Source: Nitrosomonadales bacterium (GTDB lineage: Bacteria > Pseudomonadota > Gammaproteobacteria > Burkholderiales > Gallionellaceae). Taken from it: a stretch of 64,000 nt of DNA. How positions within the stretch are numbered: the first letter of the stretch is position 1; each line of letters starts with the position of its first letter. Shown here one piece after another: positions 1-10,115 of this stretch. Position numbers and translations under genes: made by a program. The stretch covers positions 1 to 64,000 of the forward strand of contig JACRAT010000029.1 in the NCBI GenBank assembly GCA_016234685.1. The letters run 5' to 3'. Under the pieces are notes generated by a model. The model saw only the letters and a program-made list of their open reading frames with translations, did not search any database and was not told where the DNA came from.

Positions 1-2
1 CC

Positions 3-140
3 AAACAAAAGCTAGGCTGGACACCCAAGGTCGGCTTCAAAGAACTGGTCAGCGAAATGGTGCGAGAAGACCTCAAGTCCGCCGAGCGCGACGAGTTGGT
101 CAAAAAGCACGGCTACGCCACCTTCAATCGCCACGAATAG
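3..140 (+). CDS. gmd: GDP-mannose 4,6-dehydratase, C-terminal end (5' truncated by window)
   Basis: Frame reads KQKLGWTPKVGFKELVSEMVREDLKSAERDELVKKHGYATFNRHE*, typical Gmd C-terminus. Confidence 0.85.
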   Translation, partial: KQKLGWTPKVGFKELVSEMVREDLKSAERDELVKKHGYATFNRHE

Positions 141-146
141 ATCGCC

Positions 147-215
147 ATGATGCAACCCGACAGCAAGATCTACGTCGCCCTCAGCTATATGACATGTGGA
201 GGAGCGGCGCGATGA
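147..215 (+). pseudogene. Remnant of GDP-L-fucose synthase N-terminus
   Basis: MMQPDSKIYVA resembles the Fcl/WcaG start, then homology is lost and a stop follows; located directly after gmd as fcl usually is. Confidence 0.55.
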
Positions 216-388
216 GTGCCAGTCTGTCGAGTTGGGGGCACCCACTTTCCGATTTTCTGGGGCTGGCAAGACTTGCGGGCGAGGCGATTATGGCGGTCTA
301 TGCGCTTGTGCTGGATTTGTGTTGCTACGCCGCGAGTGGTGTGTCCATTCATGCTGAGCGGACTGACGGTGGAGTAGCCAATCCGTAA
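212..388 (+). pseudogene. Remnant of 3'(2'),5'-bisphosphate nucleotidase (CysQ) N-terminus
   Basis: MSASLSSWGHPLSDFLGLARLAGEAIMAVYA resembles the CysQ start; homology is lost after MAVYA. Confidence 0.5.
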
Positions 389-464
389 AAATAGGCGGAA
401 GGCGGAGCTCTCAAAGCTGTTGCTAGTCGCTCTGGCGATGCGCGCGCCGCTGCGCTGTTTTGTG

Positions 465-647
465 GGCGGCTATGCCAATGCGCGCAAAGGTCACATTGCT
501 GATTCTACTGGTGTTGAGACTCTTTATGAGGCGCCAGTTGCACCACAAGTTCGGGTGAGCCCCCTCGGCAGGGAACCGGAAGCATGCGTTGAACAAATAG
601 CGAAAAGAGTAAATTTGTTTGATGATTTATCTGCGGTTAATCTATAA
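465..647 (+). pseudogene. Remnant of adenylylsulfate kinase (CysC) C-terminus
   Basis: GGYANARKGHIADSTGVETLYEAPVAPQVRV...EPEACVEQIAK aligns by eye with [31 protein letters not shown]...VAECVHEL of the intact cysNC in this window; P-loop half absent. Confidence 0.65.
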
Positions 648-663
648 GTAAAGGTCGAATACA

Positions 664-2022
664 GTGGATATGGGGCGGTCTGATGGGGCAATCAGCCAGC
701 GGTCAAATGAGCGCCGCAGTAAAATTTTCAAGGCTGTTTGGACGGGGCTATTTACACGAACTATCACCATAGGCGTTTCCCTAATGATGGTGCCTCTGGC
801 AGTGCATTACTTGGGTAAAGAGCAGTATGGGTTATGGGTGACGGTTTCATCACTGCTGGCGATGCTGGCCTTTATGGATGGAGGTGCAGGCAATGCTGTG
901 ATCAACATGGTTGCACACGCCTGTGGCGCAAATAGAAGAGACCTCCCCAAAATTGTTTCAACTGCGTTTTTTAGCTTGATGGTCTTGACATTAGTCGGTT
1001 CAATGTTGTTCTTGAGCGTTTTTTCTTTTGTTGATTGGGGGCGACTGCTGGGAGCAAGTGCTGCGACTTCCCGATCAGATGTCGACATTGTTGTCTTGGT
1101 TGTTGGGCTATTCTTCTTTTCAAACATGGTGTTAACCTTGGTCGGGAAGGTGCAAAGAGGGATGCAGGAAGGAAATCTCGACAATATTTGGAGTGGTATC
1201 GGTGCATTACTCTCGCTCATATTTGTGTATGTTGCGATACAGGAGGACGCTGGGCTTGTAGGGGTTGTTGTAGGGTTCTTGCTGGGAGTGGCGTTGGCCT
1301 ATCTGATGAGTTCGGTGCATTACTTTGTTTTTTACAGGAAAGCTCTGTTTCCTCTGTGGGGTCTTGCAGACAGAAAAATTGCGAAAAACATGTTTGGGGT
1401 CGGAGGGCTATTCCTTGTCTTGCAGATAACGTCAACTATTCAAGGGCAGGCCGATAATGTGATTATTGCCAACATGCTTGGTGCTTCTGAGGTAACGAAC
1501 TATGCGGTTTGTATGAAACTATTTGTTTCCGTATCAATGATATTTGGACTGGTCTTAACTCCTCTGTGGCCGGCGTATCGCGAAGCGATTGCCAGTGGGG
1601 ACATGCAGTGGACAAGGAGGGTTTTTATTAGATCATTGAAATGGACGTTGTCTATCAGTGTTCCAGTGGCGATTCTGCTTGTTTTATTCGGAGCGAGAAT
1701 CATCGAACTGTGGGTCGGGCGGAATGCTGTTCCATCGGATAGCTTGCTGCTGGGCTGTGGAATATGGATGGTGTTGTTGACTACGGGAAGTGCATTGGCG
1801 GTGTTGCTCAATAGCCTGCAGATGTTGAGAATACAGCTTATGGTTGCTATTTCTGCGGCAACATTGAATATATTGCTAACTATAAGTCTGATCCGAGAGA
1901 TGGGGGCGGAGGGGGCGGTTTGGGGCTCGATAATTTCCTATCTTGTCTGTTCTGTACTGCCCTATTCATTCGTATTGAGAAATGTATTTGGAGTAAACCG
2001 AGGAGAGAAGCGTTTTGCATAA
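664..2022 (+). CDS. Polysaccharide flippase (Wzx/MATE-like)
   Basis: 452 aa, many TM segments, Wzx-like N-terminus. Confidence 0.8.
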   Translation: MDMGRSDGAISQRSNERRSKIFKAVWTGLFTRTITIGVSLMMVPLAVHYLGKEQYGLWVTVSSLLAMLAFMDGGAGNAVINMVAHACGANRRDLPKIVSTAFFSLMVLTLVGSMLFLSVFSFVDWGRLLGASAATSRSDVDIVVLVVGLFFFSNMVLTLVGKVQRGMQEGNLDNIWSGIGALLSLIFVYVAIQEDAGLVGVVVGFLLGVALAYLMSSVHYFVFYRKALFPLWGLADRKIAKNMFGVGGLFLVLQITSTIQGQADNVIIANMLGASEVTNYAVCMKLFVSVSMIFGLVLTPLWPAYREAIASGDMQWTRRVFIRSLKWTLSISVPVAILLVLFGARIIELWVGRNAVPSDSLLLGCGIWMVLLTTGSALAVLLNSLQMLRIQLMVAISAATLNILLTISLIREMGAEGAVWGSIISYLVCSVLPYSFVLRNVFGVNRGEKRFA

Positions 2023-2890
2023 AGATTCGCCAACCATATTCTTTGTGGTGGGAGCTTCCAAGTCAGGAACATCTTCCATTAATGAGTATTTGGAACAGCA
2101 TCCCGCCATAAATATGGTCAAGCATAAGGACGTGGCTTGTTACTTTTGTAATGATTACGGGATGCCTATCACTCTTGAAGAGTACAGGGGAATGTTATTT
2201 CCTGACGGTACGTACAACGCGACGGGGGATTGTTGCCATGCTTATCTGACCGACGAGCATAGTGCAAGCTGGATTCACTCCGAGTTTCCCAATGCAAAAA
2301 TCATCATCATCCTTCGCAATCCGGCTGATCGTGCATTTTCACAGTATCACTGGCTGGTGGCGCATGGATATGAATTTGCAGAAACCTTTGAGGAGGCGTT
2401 GCGTATGGAAGATGATCGGTACATGCGCAACGTGAGGAAACAAGCTGACCTGATTCAAGGTTATAAAGATAACTATCTGTATTTTCGTTCGGGCCTGTAT
2501 TCGCAACAAGTGCGGCGCTACATAGACCTTTTTCCAAGGGAAAACATACTTTTCATAAGGTTTGATGATCTGCGGCAGAATTCAGCTGCGGTGGTCAGTA
2601 GGGTTTATTCTTTTGTTGGCGTTGATGCTGCGGAGCTCCCTGCCTTGAAAATCTACAATGAGAGGGTCGAGCCATATAGCATCAGGCGGCAGTACTTTAT
2701 TCGCCGATATTTGAGCAAAATCCTTCCTTGGAGATTGGTGAATCAGTTGCTTAAGTGGAATTTGAAAAAGACCGTGCATAGTAAATTCAATCCAGAGACG
2801 AGGTATCGATTGCAGGTGGATTTTGGCGAAGACGTTAAGAAAACACAGCAACTGACAGGGCTTGATTTGTCAAATTGGCTGGTGAAATAA
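2015..2890 (+). CDS. Sulfotransferase family protein
   Basis: FFVVGASKSGTSSINEYLEQHP 5'-PSB loop and IIIILRNPADRAFSQYHW 3'-PB motif. Confidence 0.85.
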   Translation: MHKDSPTIFFVVGASKSGTSSINEYLEQHPAINMVKHKDVACYFCNDYGMPITLEEYRGMLFPDGTYNATGDCCHAYLTDEHSASWIHSEFPNAKIIIILRNPADRAFSQYHWLVAHGYEFAETFEEALRMEDDRYMRNVRKQADLIQGYKDNYLYFRSGLYSQQVRRYIDLFPRENILFIRFDDLRQNSAAVVSRVYSFVGVDAAELPALKIYNERVEPYSIRRQYFIRRYLSKILPWRLVNQLLKWNLKKTVHSKFNPETRYRLQVDFGEDVKKTQQLTGLDLSNWLVK

Positions 2891-3486
2891 AGGCGGCCAT
2901 GGCAAAAATATTTCAACTATTGAGATGGCTACGTCAGTATCGTAGTCGAAGAAATGTATTGGGCAGCCCGAAGGTAAAAATATCAGAACGAGCAAAGATA
3001 GACTCATACCGGAAAATTGCACTCTTTCCTAGTAGCAAGTTGACCATCGGGTCAGAGACAGGCATCTATGCAACCTTGGTGACTGAACATGCTGACGCGG
3101 AAATTGCTATTGGGGAACGAACATTTATTGGTGACAGTCAAGTAATTGCTGCAAACCAAATTACAATTGGTGACGACGTACTAATTTCTTGGGGATGCAC
3201 AGTTGTTGATCATGATTCACATTCCATTTTCTGGAGCAAAAGATCTTGCGATGTTCATGATTGGTTGAATGGAAAGAAAAATTGGCAGCACGTACTCCGA
3301 GGGGAAATCAAGATTCAGAACAAGGTTTGGATTGGAGCGAATGTGACCATATTAAAAAATGTAACTATTGGTGAAGGGGCGGTCATCGGTACTGGCAGTG
3401 TGGTCACTAAAGATGTTCCTAGCTGGACAATTGTGGCAGGCAATCCTGCAAAAGTAATTAGGATGATTCCAGAGAATGAGAGATAG
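2875..3486 (+). CDS. Hexapeptide-repeat acyltransferase
   Basis: Left-handed beta-helix repeats, VWIGANVTILKNVTIGEGAVIGTGSVVTKDVP. Confidence 0.85.
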   Translation: MAGEIKAAMAKIFQLLRWLRQYRSRRNVLGSPKVKISERAKIDSYRKIALFPSSKLTIGSETGIYATLVTEHADAEIAIGERTFIGDSQVIAANQITIGDDVLISWGCTVVDHDSHSIFWSKRSCDVHDWLNGKKNWQHVLRGEIKIQNKVWIGANVTILKNVTIGEGAVIGTGSVVTKDVPSWTIVAGNPAKVIRMIPENER

Positions 3487-4288
3487 TCGAATGACATGGG
3501 AAGAGTCAGTGCAATGGTTGCGAGACCAGCCAGACCAGAAAGAATTGGTTAAAGCCGCGTTTTATGACGACCCATTGATTGAGGCGGCAGAACGTTATGC
3601 TGGCAGTAGTGAATGGATCGCAGTTCGCGCATTTCTTCCAGTTCAAAAGGGCGCTGTGCTGGATATAGGCGCAGGTCGAGGGATTGCTTCTTTTGCTCTT
3701 GCTAAGGATGGATGGGATGTAACTGCTTTGGAGCCGGATAACAGTAATCTGGTGGGTGCTGGTGCGATACGTGGCCTAGCCCAAAAAGCATCACTTGATA
3801 TCGAAGTGGTTCAGGAGTGGGGGGAGTCATTGCCTTTTGCAGATGCGACTTTTAAGGTCGTGCATTGTAGGCAAGTGTTGCATCATGCTCGTGACTTGAA
3901 AAAACTGTGTTCCGAAATTAATCGAGTCCTACAGCCAGGTGGAACAATGATTGCGACAAGAGAGCATGTAATCAGTCGCAAAGAAGATTTGGCCACCTTT
4001 CTTAAGCTACATCCTTTGCACCATTTATATGGAGGGGAAAATGCGTATCTGCTTAACGAATACGTTCAAGCTATTGTGGGCGCAGGAATGCAGATAGAGC
4101 ATGTGTTTAATCCGTTAGCGTCAGACATCAATTTATATCCAACCACCTTGAAGTTGGTTAAATCAGAGTTAGCACATCGGTTTGGTCTCCCATCTTGGTT
4201 TATTCCTGATGTGGCAATGCGACTGAAAGGGGCTCTAAATAATGCTCCTGGTAGGCTTTACACTTTTGTGGGAAGGAAGTCTGATTAG
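3476..4288 (+). CDS. Class I SAM-dependent methyltransferase
   Basis: VLDIGAGRGIASFALA motif. Confidence 0.85.
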   Translation: MRDSRMTWEESVQWLRDQPDQKELVKAAFYDDPLIEAAERYAGSSEWIAVRAFLPVQKGAVLDIGAGRGIASFALAKDGWDVTALEPDNSNLVGAGAIRGLAQKASLDIEVVQEWGESLPFADATFKVVHCRQVLHHARDLKKLCSEINRVLQPGGTMIATREHVISRKEDLATFLKLHPLHHLYGGENAYLLNEYVQAIVGAGMQIEHVFNPLASDINLYPTTLKLVKSELAHRFGLPSWFIPDVAMRLKGALNNAPGRLYTFVGRKSD

Positions 4289-5199
4289 TGGTCAATCATG
4301 TGTTGATTACTGGCGCAGCCGGTTTCATTGGCCGCCATGTTTCTGCTGAGTTTGCTCGTCGTGGTATGCGTGTGACGGGCATGGGGCGTGGCGAATTGGG
4401 TGATTGGCATCTGTACGGTATTGATACATGGTATCCATGTGAGGTCACAGTAGATTCGCTCTTTCAATATGCAGACACGCCAGATGTAATTGTGCATTGT
4501 GCGGGTGGTGCCTCGGTTGGCGTTTCCGTTCAGGAACCTTACCAGGATTTTATCCAGACCGTTCAGACGATGGCTCAAGTTCTGGAGTTCATGCGCTTGC
4601 GTGCACCTCATGCCAAGCTCGTCTACCCATCCAGTGCCGCAGTGTATGGTCAAGTAAAGCAATTACCTATTTCTGAAGATACCCCGTTGCAACCGATTTC
4701 TCCTTATGGAACGTATAAGCAGATCGCTGAAAATTTGTGTCAGCTGTATGCGCATCAATACCAGTTGTCGATAGCAATTGTTCGTTTGTTTTCCATTTAC
4801 GGTGAAGGCTTGCGCAAGCAGTTGTTATGGGATGCATGTAATAAGTTGGCCAATGGGAATCCTGAGTTCTTTGGCACGGGGGGGGAAGTGCGCGACTGGT
4901 TGCATGTAAAGGATGCTGCAAAATTGTTGGCATTAGCAGCCGATCATGCTTCTCCTATAGCGCCAATTTTAAATGGCGGATCAGGTCAAGGTGTTTGTAT
5001 TAGGGATGTATTGCAACATTTGAGTGAGCAGTTGGGCTCGAATGTTGTTCCGCAATTTTCTTCATGTGAGAAAGTGGGTGATCCCAATGCGTTTATTGCC
5101 GATATGACGATTGCGAAGCAATGGGGGTGGTCGCCAGAAATAGATTGGCATAGCGGTGTTGCCGGATACGCACAATGGTTTTCGGGGGGAAGAACTTGA
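4288..5199 (+). CDS. NAD-dependent epimerase/dehydratase
   Basis: VLITGAAGFIGRHV Rossmann motif and YGTYK catalytic motif; GTG start. Confidence 0.85.
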   Translation: MVNHVLITGAAGFIGRHVSAEFARRGMRVTGMGRGELGDWHLYGIDTWYPCEVTVDSLFQYADTPDVIVHCAGGASVGVSVQEPYQDFIQTVQTMAQVLEFMRLRAPHAKLVYPSSAAVYGQVKQLPISEDTPLQPISPYGTYKQIAENLCQLYAHQYQLSIAIVRLFSIYGEGLRKQLLWDACNKLANGNPEFFGTGGEVRDWLHVKDAAKLLALAADHASPIAPILNGGSGQGVCIRDVLQHLSEQLGSNVVPQFSSCEKVGDPNAFIADMTIAKQWGWSPEIDWHSGVAGYAQWFSGGRT

Positions 5200-6350
5200 T
5201 CCGTGTTGCCTTTATCCTTCCTAACCAGCCAAGAGCATGGATGGGCGGAATCAATTATTTGCGCAATTTGTTTTGGGCGATTCACGATGCTGACTGTCAA
5301 GAAATTCAGCCAGTGGTTTTCTGTAGTCGGAATTTTCCGCAAGATATTCTGGATGAGTTCCCCCAAGTAGAGATTGTGAAGACGGGATTGTTTGATCGTT
5401 TTTCACCGTTATGGTGGATGCGCAGAATAGCCCGCTTGTCAGGGCGGGACCTTGCTCTTACCCGATTGTTGCGCAAGTACAAAATTGTGGTCGTTTCGCA
5501 TCATGTACCCAATGGCATCGGGAGCGATATTAAACAAATCGGCTGGATTCCAGATTTTCAACACGTTCATTTACCCGCCTTTTTTTCTGCGGAGGAACTA
5601 CACGCACGCGATCAAGAGTTTATACGTATCTGTGATATTTCGGATCGAATCATCGTGAGTAGTAATAGTGCAAAGTGTGATCTGGCCGCGTTCTATCCTA
5701 GTAAAAAGGACATAGCTGACGTGTTGCAATTTGCAGTCAGACCACCTGCTACTGGGTTGATCGCCAGTCGCGAGGAATTGCAAGAAAAATTCGGGATAAC
5801 AGGTGAGTATTTATACCTGCCGAATCAGTTCTGGGTGCATAAAAATCACGGCGTGGTCATTGAAGCCCTTCATCGTTTGAAGAGTTTGGAGCGAAAGGTG
5901 ATTTGCGTATTTACGGGCACGACGAATGATCATCGACATCCTCAATATTTCGATGATCTGATGCAGAAGGTCAGATCATTGGGGGTCGATGAGCAAGTCA
6001 AAATGCTGGGAGTGGTTCCATATAGCGACGTACTTTCATTGATGCACCATGCGCGTACCGTGATCAATCCATCCTTCTTTGAGGGTTGGAGTACCACGGT
6101 TGAAGAGGCAAAGGCGATGGGTAAACGTCTAATTTTGTCGGATATTCCAGTGCATCGTGAGCAGGTAACAGAGGGAGCTAGGTTTTTTGATCCTAATAAC
6201 CATGACGAATTGGCCGCCCAAATCTGGCTTGAAATAGAAGGTGTCGCAATACAACCAAGTACGGATGCCTGCTTTAGGCAGGCTCATGAGGCACTTGTTG
6301 CTTATGGTATGAAATACCAAGATTTGATTAAGCGGATGAGTGAAAGATGA
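5175..6350 (+). CDS. Glycosyltransferase family 4/GT1-like
   Basis: C-terminal NPSFFEGWSTTVEEAKAMGKRLILSDIPVHREQ motif. Confidence 0.85.
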   Translation: MVFGGKNLIRVAFILPNQPRAWMGGINYLRNLFWAIHDADCQEIQPVVFCSRNFPQDILDEFPQVEIVKTGLFDRFSPLWWMRRIARLSGRDLALTRLLRKYKIVVVSHHVPNGIGSDIKQIGWIPDFQHVHLPAFFSAEELHARDQEFIRICDISDRIIVSSNSAKCDLAAFYPSKKDIADVLQFAVRPPATGLIASREELQEKFGITGEYLYLPNQFWVHKNHGVVIEALHRLKSLERKVICVFTGTTNDHRHPQYFDDLMQKVRSLGVDEQVKMLGVVPYSDVLSLMHHARTVINPSFFEGWSTTVEEAKAMGKRLILSDIPVHREQVTEGARFFDPNNHDELAAQIWLEIEGVAIQPSTDACFRQAHEALVAYGMKYQDLIKRMSER

Positions 6351-8062
6351 GGTATCACTATGTACTGATATGCAGAATAATTGTGGTGATTTTGCTTGGG
6401 TTTAGCGCGGGGGATTCCCTCGCAGACAGGTTACCTGTGCAGTTGGTTTCTAGCCAGTCAGATAATGTGTTTGTGGGTGAGTCTGGGCGGCTGGAAGTCA
6501 AGATGGATCGTTCAAATTCATTGCTTGATGCAAAGGCTGTGGTGGAAATAAAAGATGAACAGGGCAACCTGTTGAGCAAAAAAACAATTGATTTGAGAGT
6601 CAAGCATCCGGTAATTGATTTGAAAGGTTTGGGCTTTTACTCAATTCAAGTTGTGGCCTCGGATGGAGCCAAAGTATTAGGGAATGCAACAGCCGCGATT
6701 CTGCCTAAAATCGCCAGTGATTCTGAAAGTTCGTTTGGTCTCTGGCATGTTCATGGCGACCTGAAGTCAGGAATTAAGGCTGGCGCTCATTGGACGAGGG
6801 TGCTGCGTACTCTCAATACCTATGTGCTCGATGCGAGAGGGGCGGTTGTGCCGAAACCACCAGTCAAGATGGTTGCTGCGCCAGTACTGCCTGGTTATTC
6901 CTTCATAGATACTCTTGCTTATGGCCTTCCTAGTTTCTTGCGTAATGATGGAGAGAAACCTGTCCCTAATCTTTATCCTCCCAAAGATTGGCTTCTTTTT
7001 GAGCAGTTGGTAGAACAATTCGCACGAGATTTTGCATATGAACCCGAATATTTTTCGGTTTACAACGAACCGGAAATTTTTTGGCAGGGGAGCGATCAAG
7101 AGTTAGTCAGATTTTTAGACACCATTGCTCGTGCGATCAAGAAAGAGCACCCTACGACGAAAGTGTTAGGGCCAGGCTTGGCGACCATAAAAATTCCGCA
7201 TCTGCGAAAATTGGCAAAACTAGGTTTATTTGAACACATGGATGGTTTTGTCACCAATGCCTATGCTGAAGTGGGTGGGCCGGAAGATGAATTTATCGGA
7301 AGGGTTCGTGAGTTAAAGCTTTTGTTTAGTGAGTTCGGGCTGTCTCCGATGCCTATATACATCACTGAGTATGGTTGGACATCGGCATCAGGGGTGGCAT
7401 GGCAGAAGTCAGTGGACGAGTTGACTCAAGCGCGATATGTTGCACGCTCCTTGGCGTTGTTAAGAGCTGAAGAAGTAAATGCGGCGATTTATTTTTGCTT
7501 GCGCTTTAATGGGACAACCCCCGGTGCGCTTGGGTTTTCGGTGACGCATAGTGATGGCACACCCAAACCCGCTTTTGTTGCGTTCGCTACTGCATCTAGA
7601 ATAATTGGGCCAGCAAGAGGGAAGCCAAGCCTGATCGAGAGTGATGATGGGCTGAGGTTGCTCCAATTACGCGCAGATGCTAAAGAAAAATCTGCTCTGG
7701 TAATTTGGAGCCGGGACTCCGACCATAACGTGTTTATACCGGGCAATTTTTCTAAAAGCGCCGTGGATATGATGGGTAGATCGCATGATGTATCTGAAAC
7801 CATCAAAGTTGACGAGAGCCCGTACTACTTTATCGCCAAGGCTCTGCTTGATGACATCCCCATTTTGAAAAACAAGCAGGTTGTGAAGAGGGGAGCTTCG
7901 GTTGGCATTCCTGTTCCACAAAACATTTTCGTGCCGCAACCACTAAGTATCGTGGACAAGAAACAGATACTGATACCTGTGAATGCACCAGTAGGTACTT
8001 ATTGGTTGGTAAGTGATGCCAATAAGCGAATCACGATATTCCCCATCGTTGTTACTGATTAA
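6347..8062 (+). CDS. Secreted glycoside hydrolase-like (TIM barrel) protein
   Basis: N-terminal signal peptide; YFSVYNEPEIFWQG and MPIYITEYGWTSASG resemble clan GH-A acid/base and nucleophile segments. Confidence 0.65.
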   Translation: MRYHYVLICRIIVVILLGFSAGDSLADRLPVQLVSSQSDNVFVGESGRLEVKMDRSNSLLDAKAVVEIKDEQGNLLSKKTIDLRVKHPVIDLKGLGFYSIQVVASDGAKVLGNATAAILPKIASDSESSFGLWHVHGDLKSGIKAGAHWTRVLRTLNTYVLDARGAVVPKPPVKMVAAPVLPGYSFIDTLAYGLPSFLRNDGEKPVPNLYPPKDWLLFEQLVEQFARDFAYEPEYFSVYNEPEIFWQGSDQELVRFLDTIARAIKKEHPTTKVLGPGLATIKIPHLRKLAKLGLFEHMDGFVTNAYAEVGGPEDEFIGRVRELKLLFSEFGLSPMPIYITEYGWTSASGVAWQKSVDELTQARYVARSLALLRAEEVNAAIYFCLRFNGTTPGALGFSVTHSDGTPKPAFVAFATASRIIGPARGKPSLIESDDGLRLLQLRADAKEKSALVIWSRDSDHNVFIPGNFSKSAVDMMGRSHDVSETIKVDESPYYFIAKALLDDIPILKNKQVVKRGASVGIPVPQNIFVPQPLSIVDKKQILIPVNAPVGTYWLVSDANKRITIFPIVVTD

Positions 8063-8082
8063 CATGCCGGTGTTTCGCATAC

Positions 8083-8838
8083 ATGAATCCAATGCCTTTT
8101 ATTACCATCGTTGTTGCCGTTTATAACGGTGCAAAAACACTCCAGCAGTGTATTGATAGCATAGCGAATCAGGTTTATTCGCATAAGGAGCTGATTGTTA
8201 TGGACGGAGCATCTAAGGATGCGACTGTGTCCATTTTGGAAAGGAATAATTCACAAATTGCATTCTGGGAATCCAGCGTTGATCGTGGTATTGCGCACGC
8301 ATGGAACAAGGCTCTCGAACATGCCAAAGGTGATTGGGTTCTGTTTTTGGGTGCAGATGACCGTTTGTGGGATGCGCGAGTATTGTCGGATATAGCAGAA
8401 GCTCTGCAAGACAACGATGTGGACGATGTTGTATACGGGGAAATCATATTTGAAGGCGGAGCAGTTAATGGCCTAGTTGCAGGTGGGCCTAGTAATTCGA
8501 TGGTGTTAAAGAGAAGAATGGTCATACCTCACACGGCTGCTTTTCATCGCCGTACATTTTTTGATGAGGTGGGGCGTTATGACGAAACATTCAAGATGGC
8601 GATGGACTATGAGTTGTTGTTGAGAAAGAAATCCTTTTCGCCCCGCTTTGTGAGTCGCCGAGTTACGGTGATGGGAGGCGAGGGGCTTAGTTCGCGCTTG
8701 ATTAAGAAAACTTTCCTTGAAGGACGCTCGGCACAAATAAAAAACAAAGTAGACCTGCGTATCAGGATTGAAGCTTGGCACGCGTTCTATCAACTGCGTC
8801 ACTTGATCAATCTTTGGCGAAAAGGAACCAGTGTATGA
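8083..8838 (+). CDS. Glycosyltransferase family 2
   Basis: ITIVVAVYNGAKTLQQCIDSIANQVYSHKELIVMDGASKD. Confidence 0.9.
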   Translation: MNPMPFITIVVAVYNGAKTLQQCIDSIANQVYSHKELIVMDGASKDATVSILERNNSQIAFWESSVDRGIAHAWNKALEHAKGDWVLFLGADDRLWDARVLSDIAEALQDNDVDDVVYGEIIFEGGAVNGLVAGGPSNSMVLKRRMVIPHTAAFHRRTFFDEVGRYDETFKMAMDYELLLRKKSFSPRFVSRRVTVMGGEGLSSRLIKKTFLEGRSAQIKNKVDLRIRIEAWHAFYQLRHLINLWRKGTSV

Positions 8839-9533
8839 GTCAATATAAAGATGGAGCTTATCTTGAGAAAAATCCCACGTGGGATGTGGAGGACTCTGCT
8901 TGGAAAGCAGAAAATGTTCTCAAATTGCTGCAACGCAATAAGCTTGCTCCGACTCGTATTGCGGAAGTCGGCTGCGGGGCGGGAGAAATACTGAATCAAC
9001 TTTTCCTAACATTGCCAGCAGATTGTACGTTTACTGGCTACGAGATTTCACCTCAGGCAATTGAATTGTGTAATCAAAGAAGGAATGAACGCCTGCAATT
9101 TTATTTAGGCGACGTGCTGGAGGGGGATCTTTCAACTCCATTCGATTTGATTATGGCGCTCGATGTGTTTGAGCATGTGGATGACTATATTGGATTCTTA
9201 CGGCGATTGCGTAGTAAGGCGGGATACAAGATTTTTCATATCCCCCTCGACATGTCGGTGATGTCCGTGTTAAGTGTGACCCCGATATTGAATGCACGGG
9301 ACAAGGTCGGGCATTTACACTATTTCTGTAAAGAAACGGCCCTCGCAACATTGCAGGATACCGGATATCAGATTCTAGACAGCTTCTACACCAGCGGTCC
9401 AATCAATCGTCCCCCACGTGCACTGGCGGAAAAATCGCGCCTTGCTGATGTCATCAAAGGCAAATTATTTGCCCGCGATCCTGATAGGTGGGTAAAGATG
9501 CTGGGGGGCTCTATGATGATTTTGGCAAAGTAA
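8835..9533 (+). CDS. Class I SAM-dependent methyltransferase
   Basis: IAEVGCGAGEIL motif; start moved to the ATG at 8835 within ORF 8775..9533. Confidence 0.8.
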   Translation: MSQYKDGAYLEKNPTWDVEDSAWKAENVLKLLQRNKLAPTRIAEVGCGAGEILNQLFLTLPADCTFTGYEISPQAIELCNQRRNERLQFYLGDVLEGDLSTPFDLIMALDVFEHVDDYIGFLRRLRSKAGYKIFHIPLDMSVMSVLSVTPILNARDKVGHLHYFCKETALATLQDTGYQILDSFYTSGPINRPPRALAEKSRLADVIKGKLFARDPDRWVKMLGGSMMILAK

Positions 9534-9584
9534 ATGTTGTTTACCTGTTCTTGATTCCACTCTGTTGATTAGGTCGAGGTTGCG

Positions 9585-10115
9585 TTGGCAAAAATACAAA
9601 ATAATCGGAGTGATTTCAAGCTGAGATTGATCATTCGATTTTATAGACTGGCTCATTGGGCTTCGATTAGGAGGAAGCAATCCAAATGTTCTTGGGTCGT
9701 GGCTGTACCTATTTTGGTGGCGTACCGGATAGTTACTGAGTGGTTCTTCCATCTTGAGTTGCCGGCAGCTACGCAAATAGGAAGGGGACTAATCATTGAT
9801 CATGGCTTTGCATTGGTAGTTAACAAACATACGATCATCGGCGACGATTGCCGTTTGCGCCACTGCGTAACAATAGGTTGCAAGGTAAATGAAGATGGGA
9901 CACAGGGGCCATCGCCCAGACTTGGGCATCGGGTAGAAGTGGGTGCAGGAGCTATTGTCATCGGTGACATCGCTATCGGTAATGATGCAGTCATTGGAGC
10001 GGGGGCTGTTGTTACTAAAGACGTACCTGCCGGGGCTGTGGTTGTGGGGAATCCCGCTCGAGTTGTGAAGATTAAACATCAAAATACAACTGGCGATGTT
10101 AGGTTGTCAGCGTGA
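9585..10115 (+). CDS. Serine acetyltransferase-like hexapeptide transferase
   Basis: CysE-like C-terminus IGRGLIIDHGFALVVNKHTIIGDDCRLRHCVTIG. Confidence 0.8.
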   Translation: MAKIQNNRSDFKLRLIIRFYRLAHWASIRRKQSKCSWVVAVPILVAYRIVTEWFFHLELPAATQIGRGLIIDHGFALVVNKHTIIGDDCRLRHCVTIGCKVNEDGTQGPSPRLGHRVEVGAGAIVIGDIAIGNDAVIGAGAVVTKDVPAGAVVVGNPARVVKIKHQNTTGDVRLSA

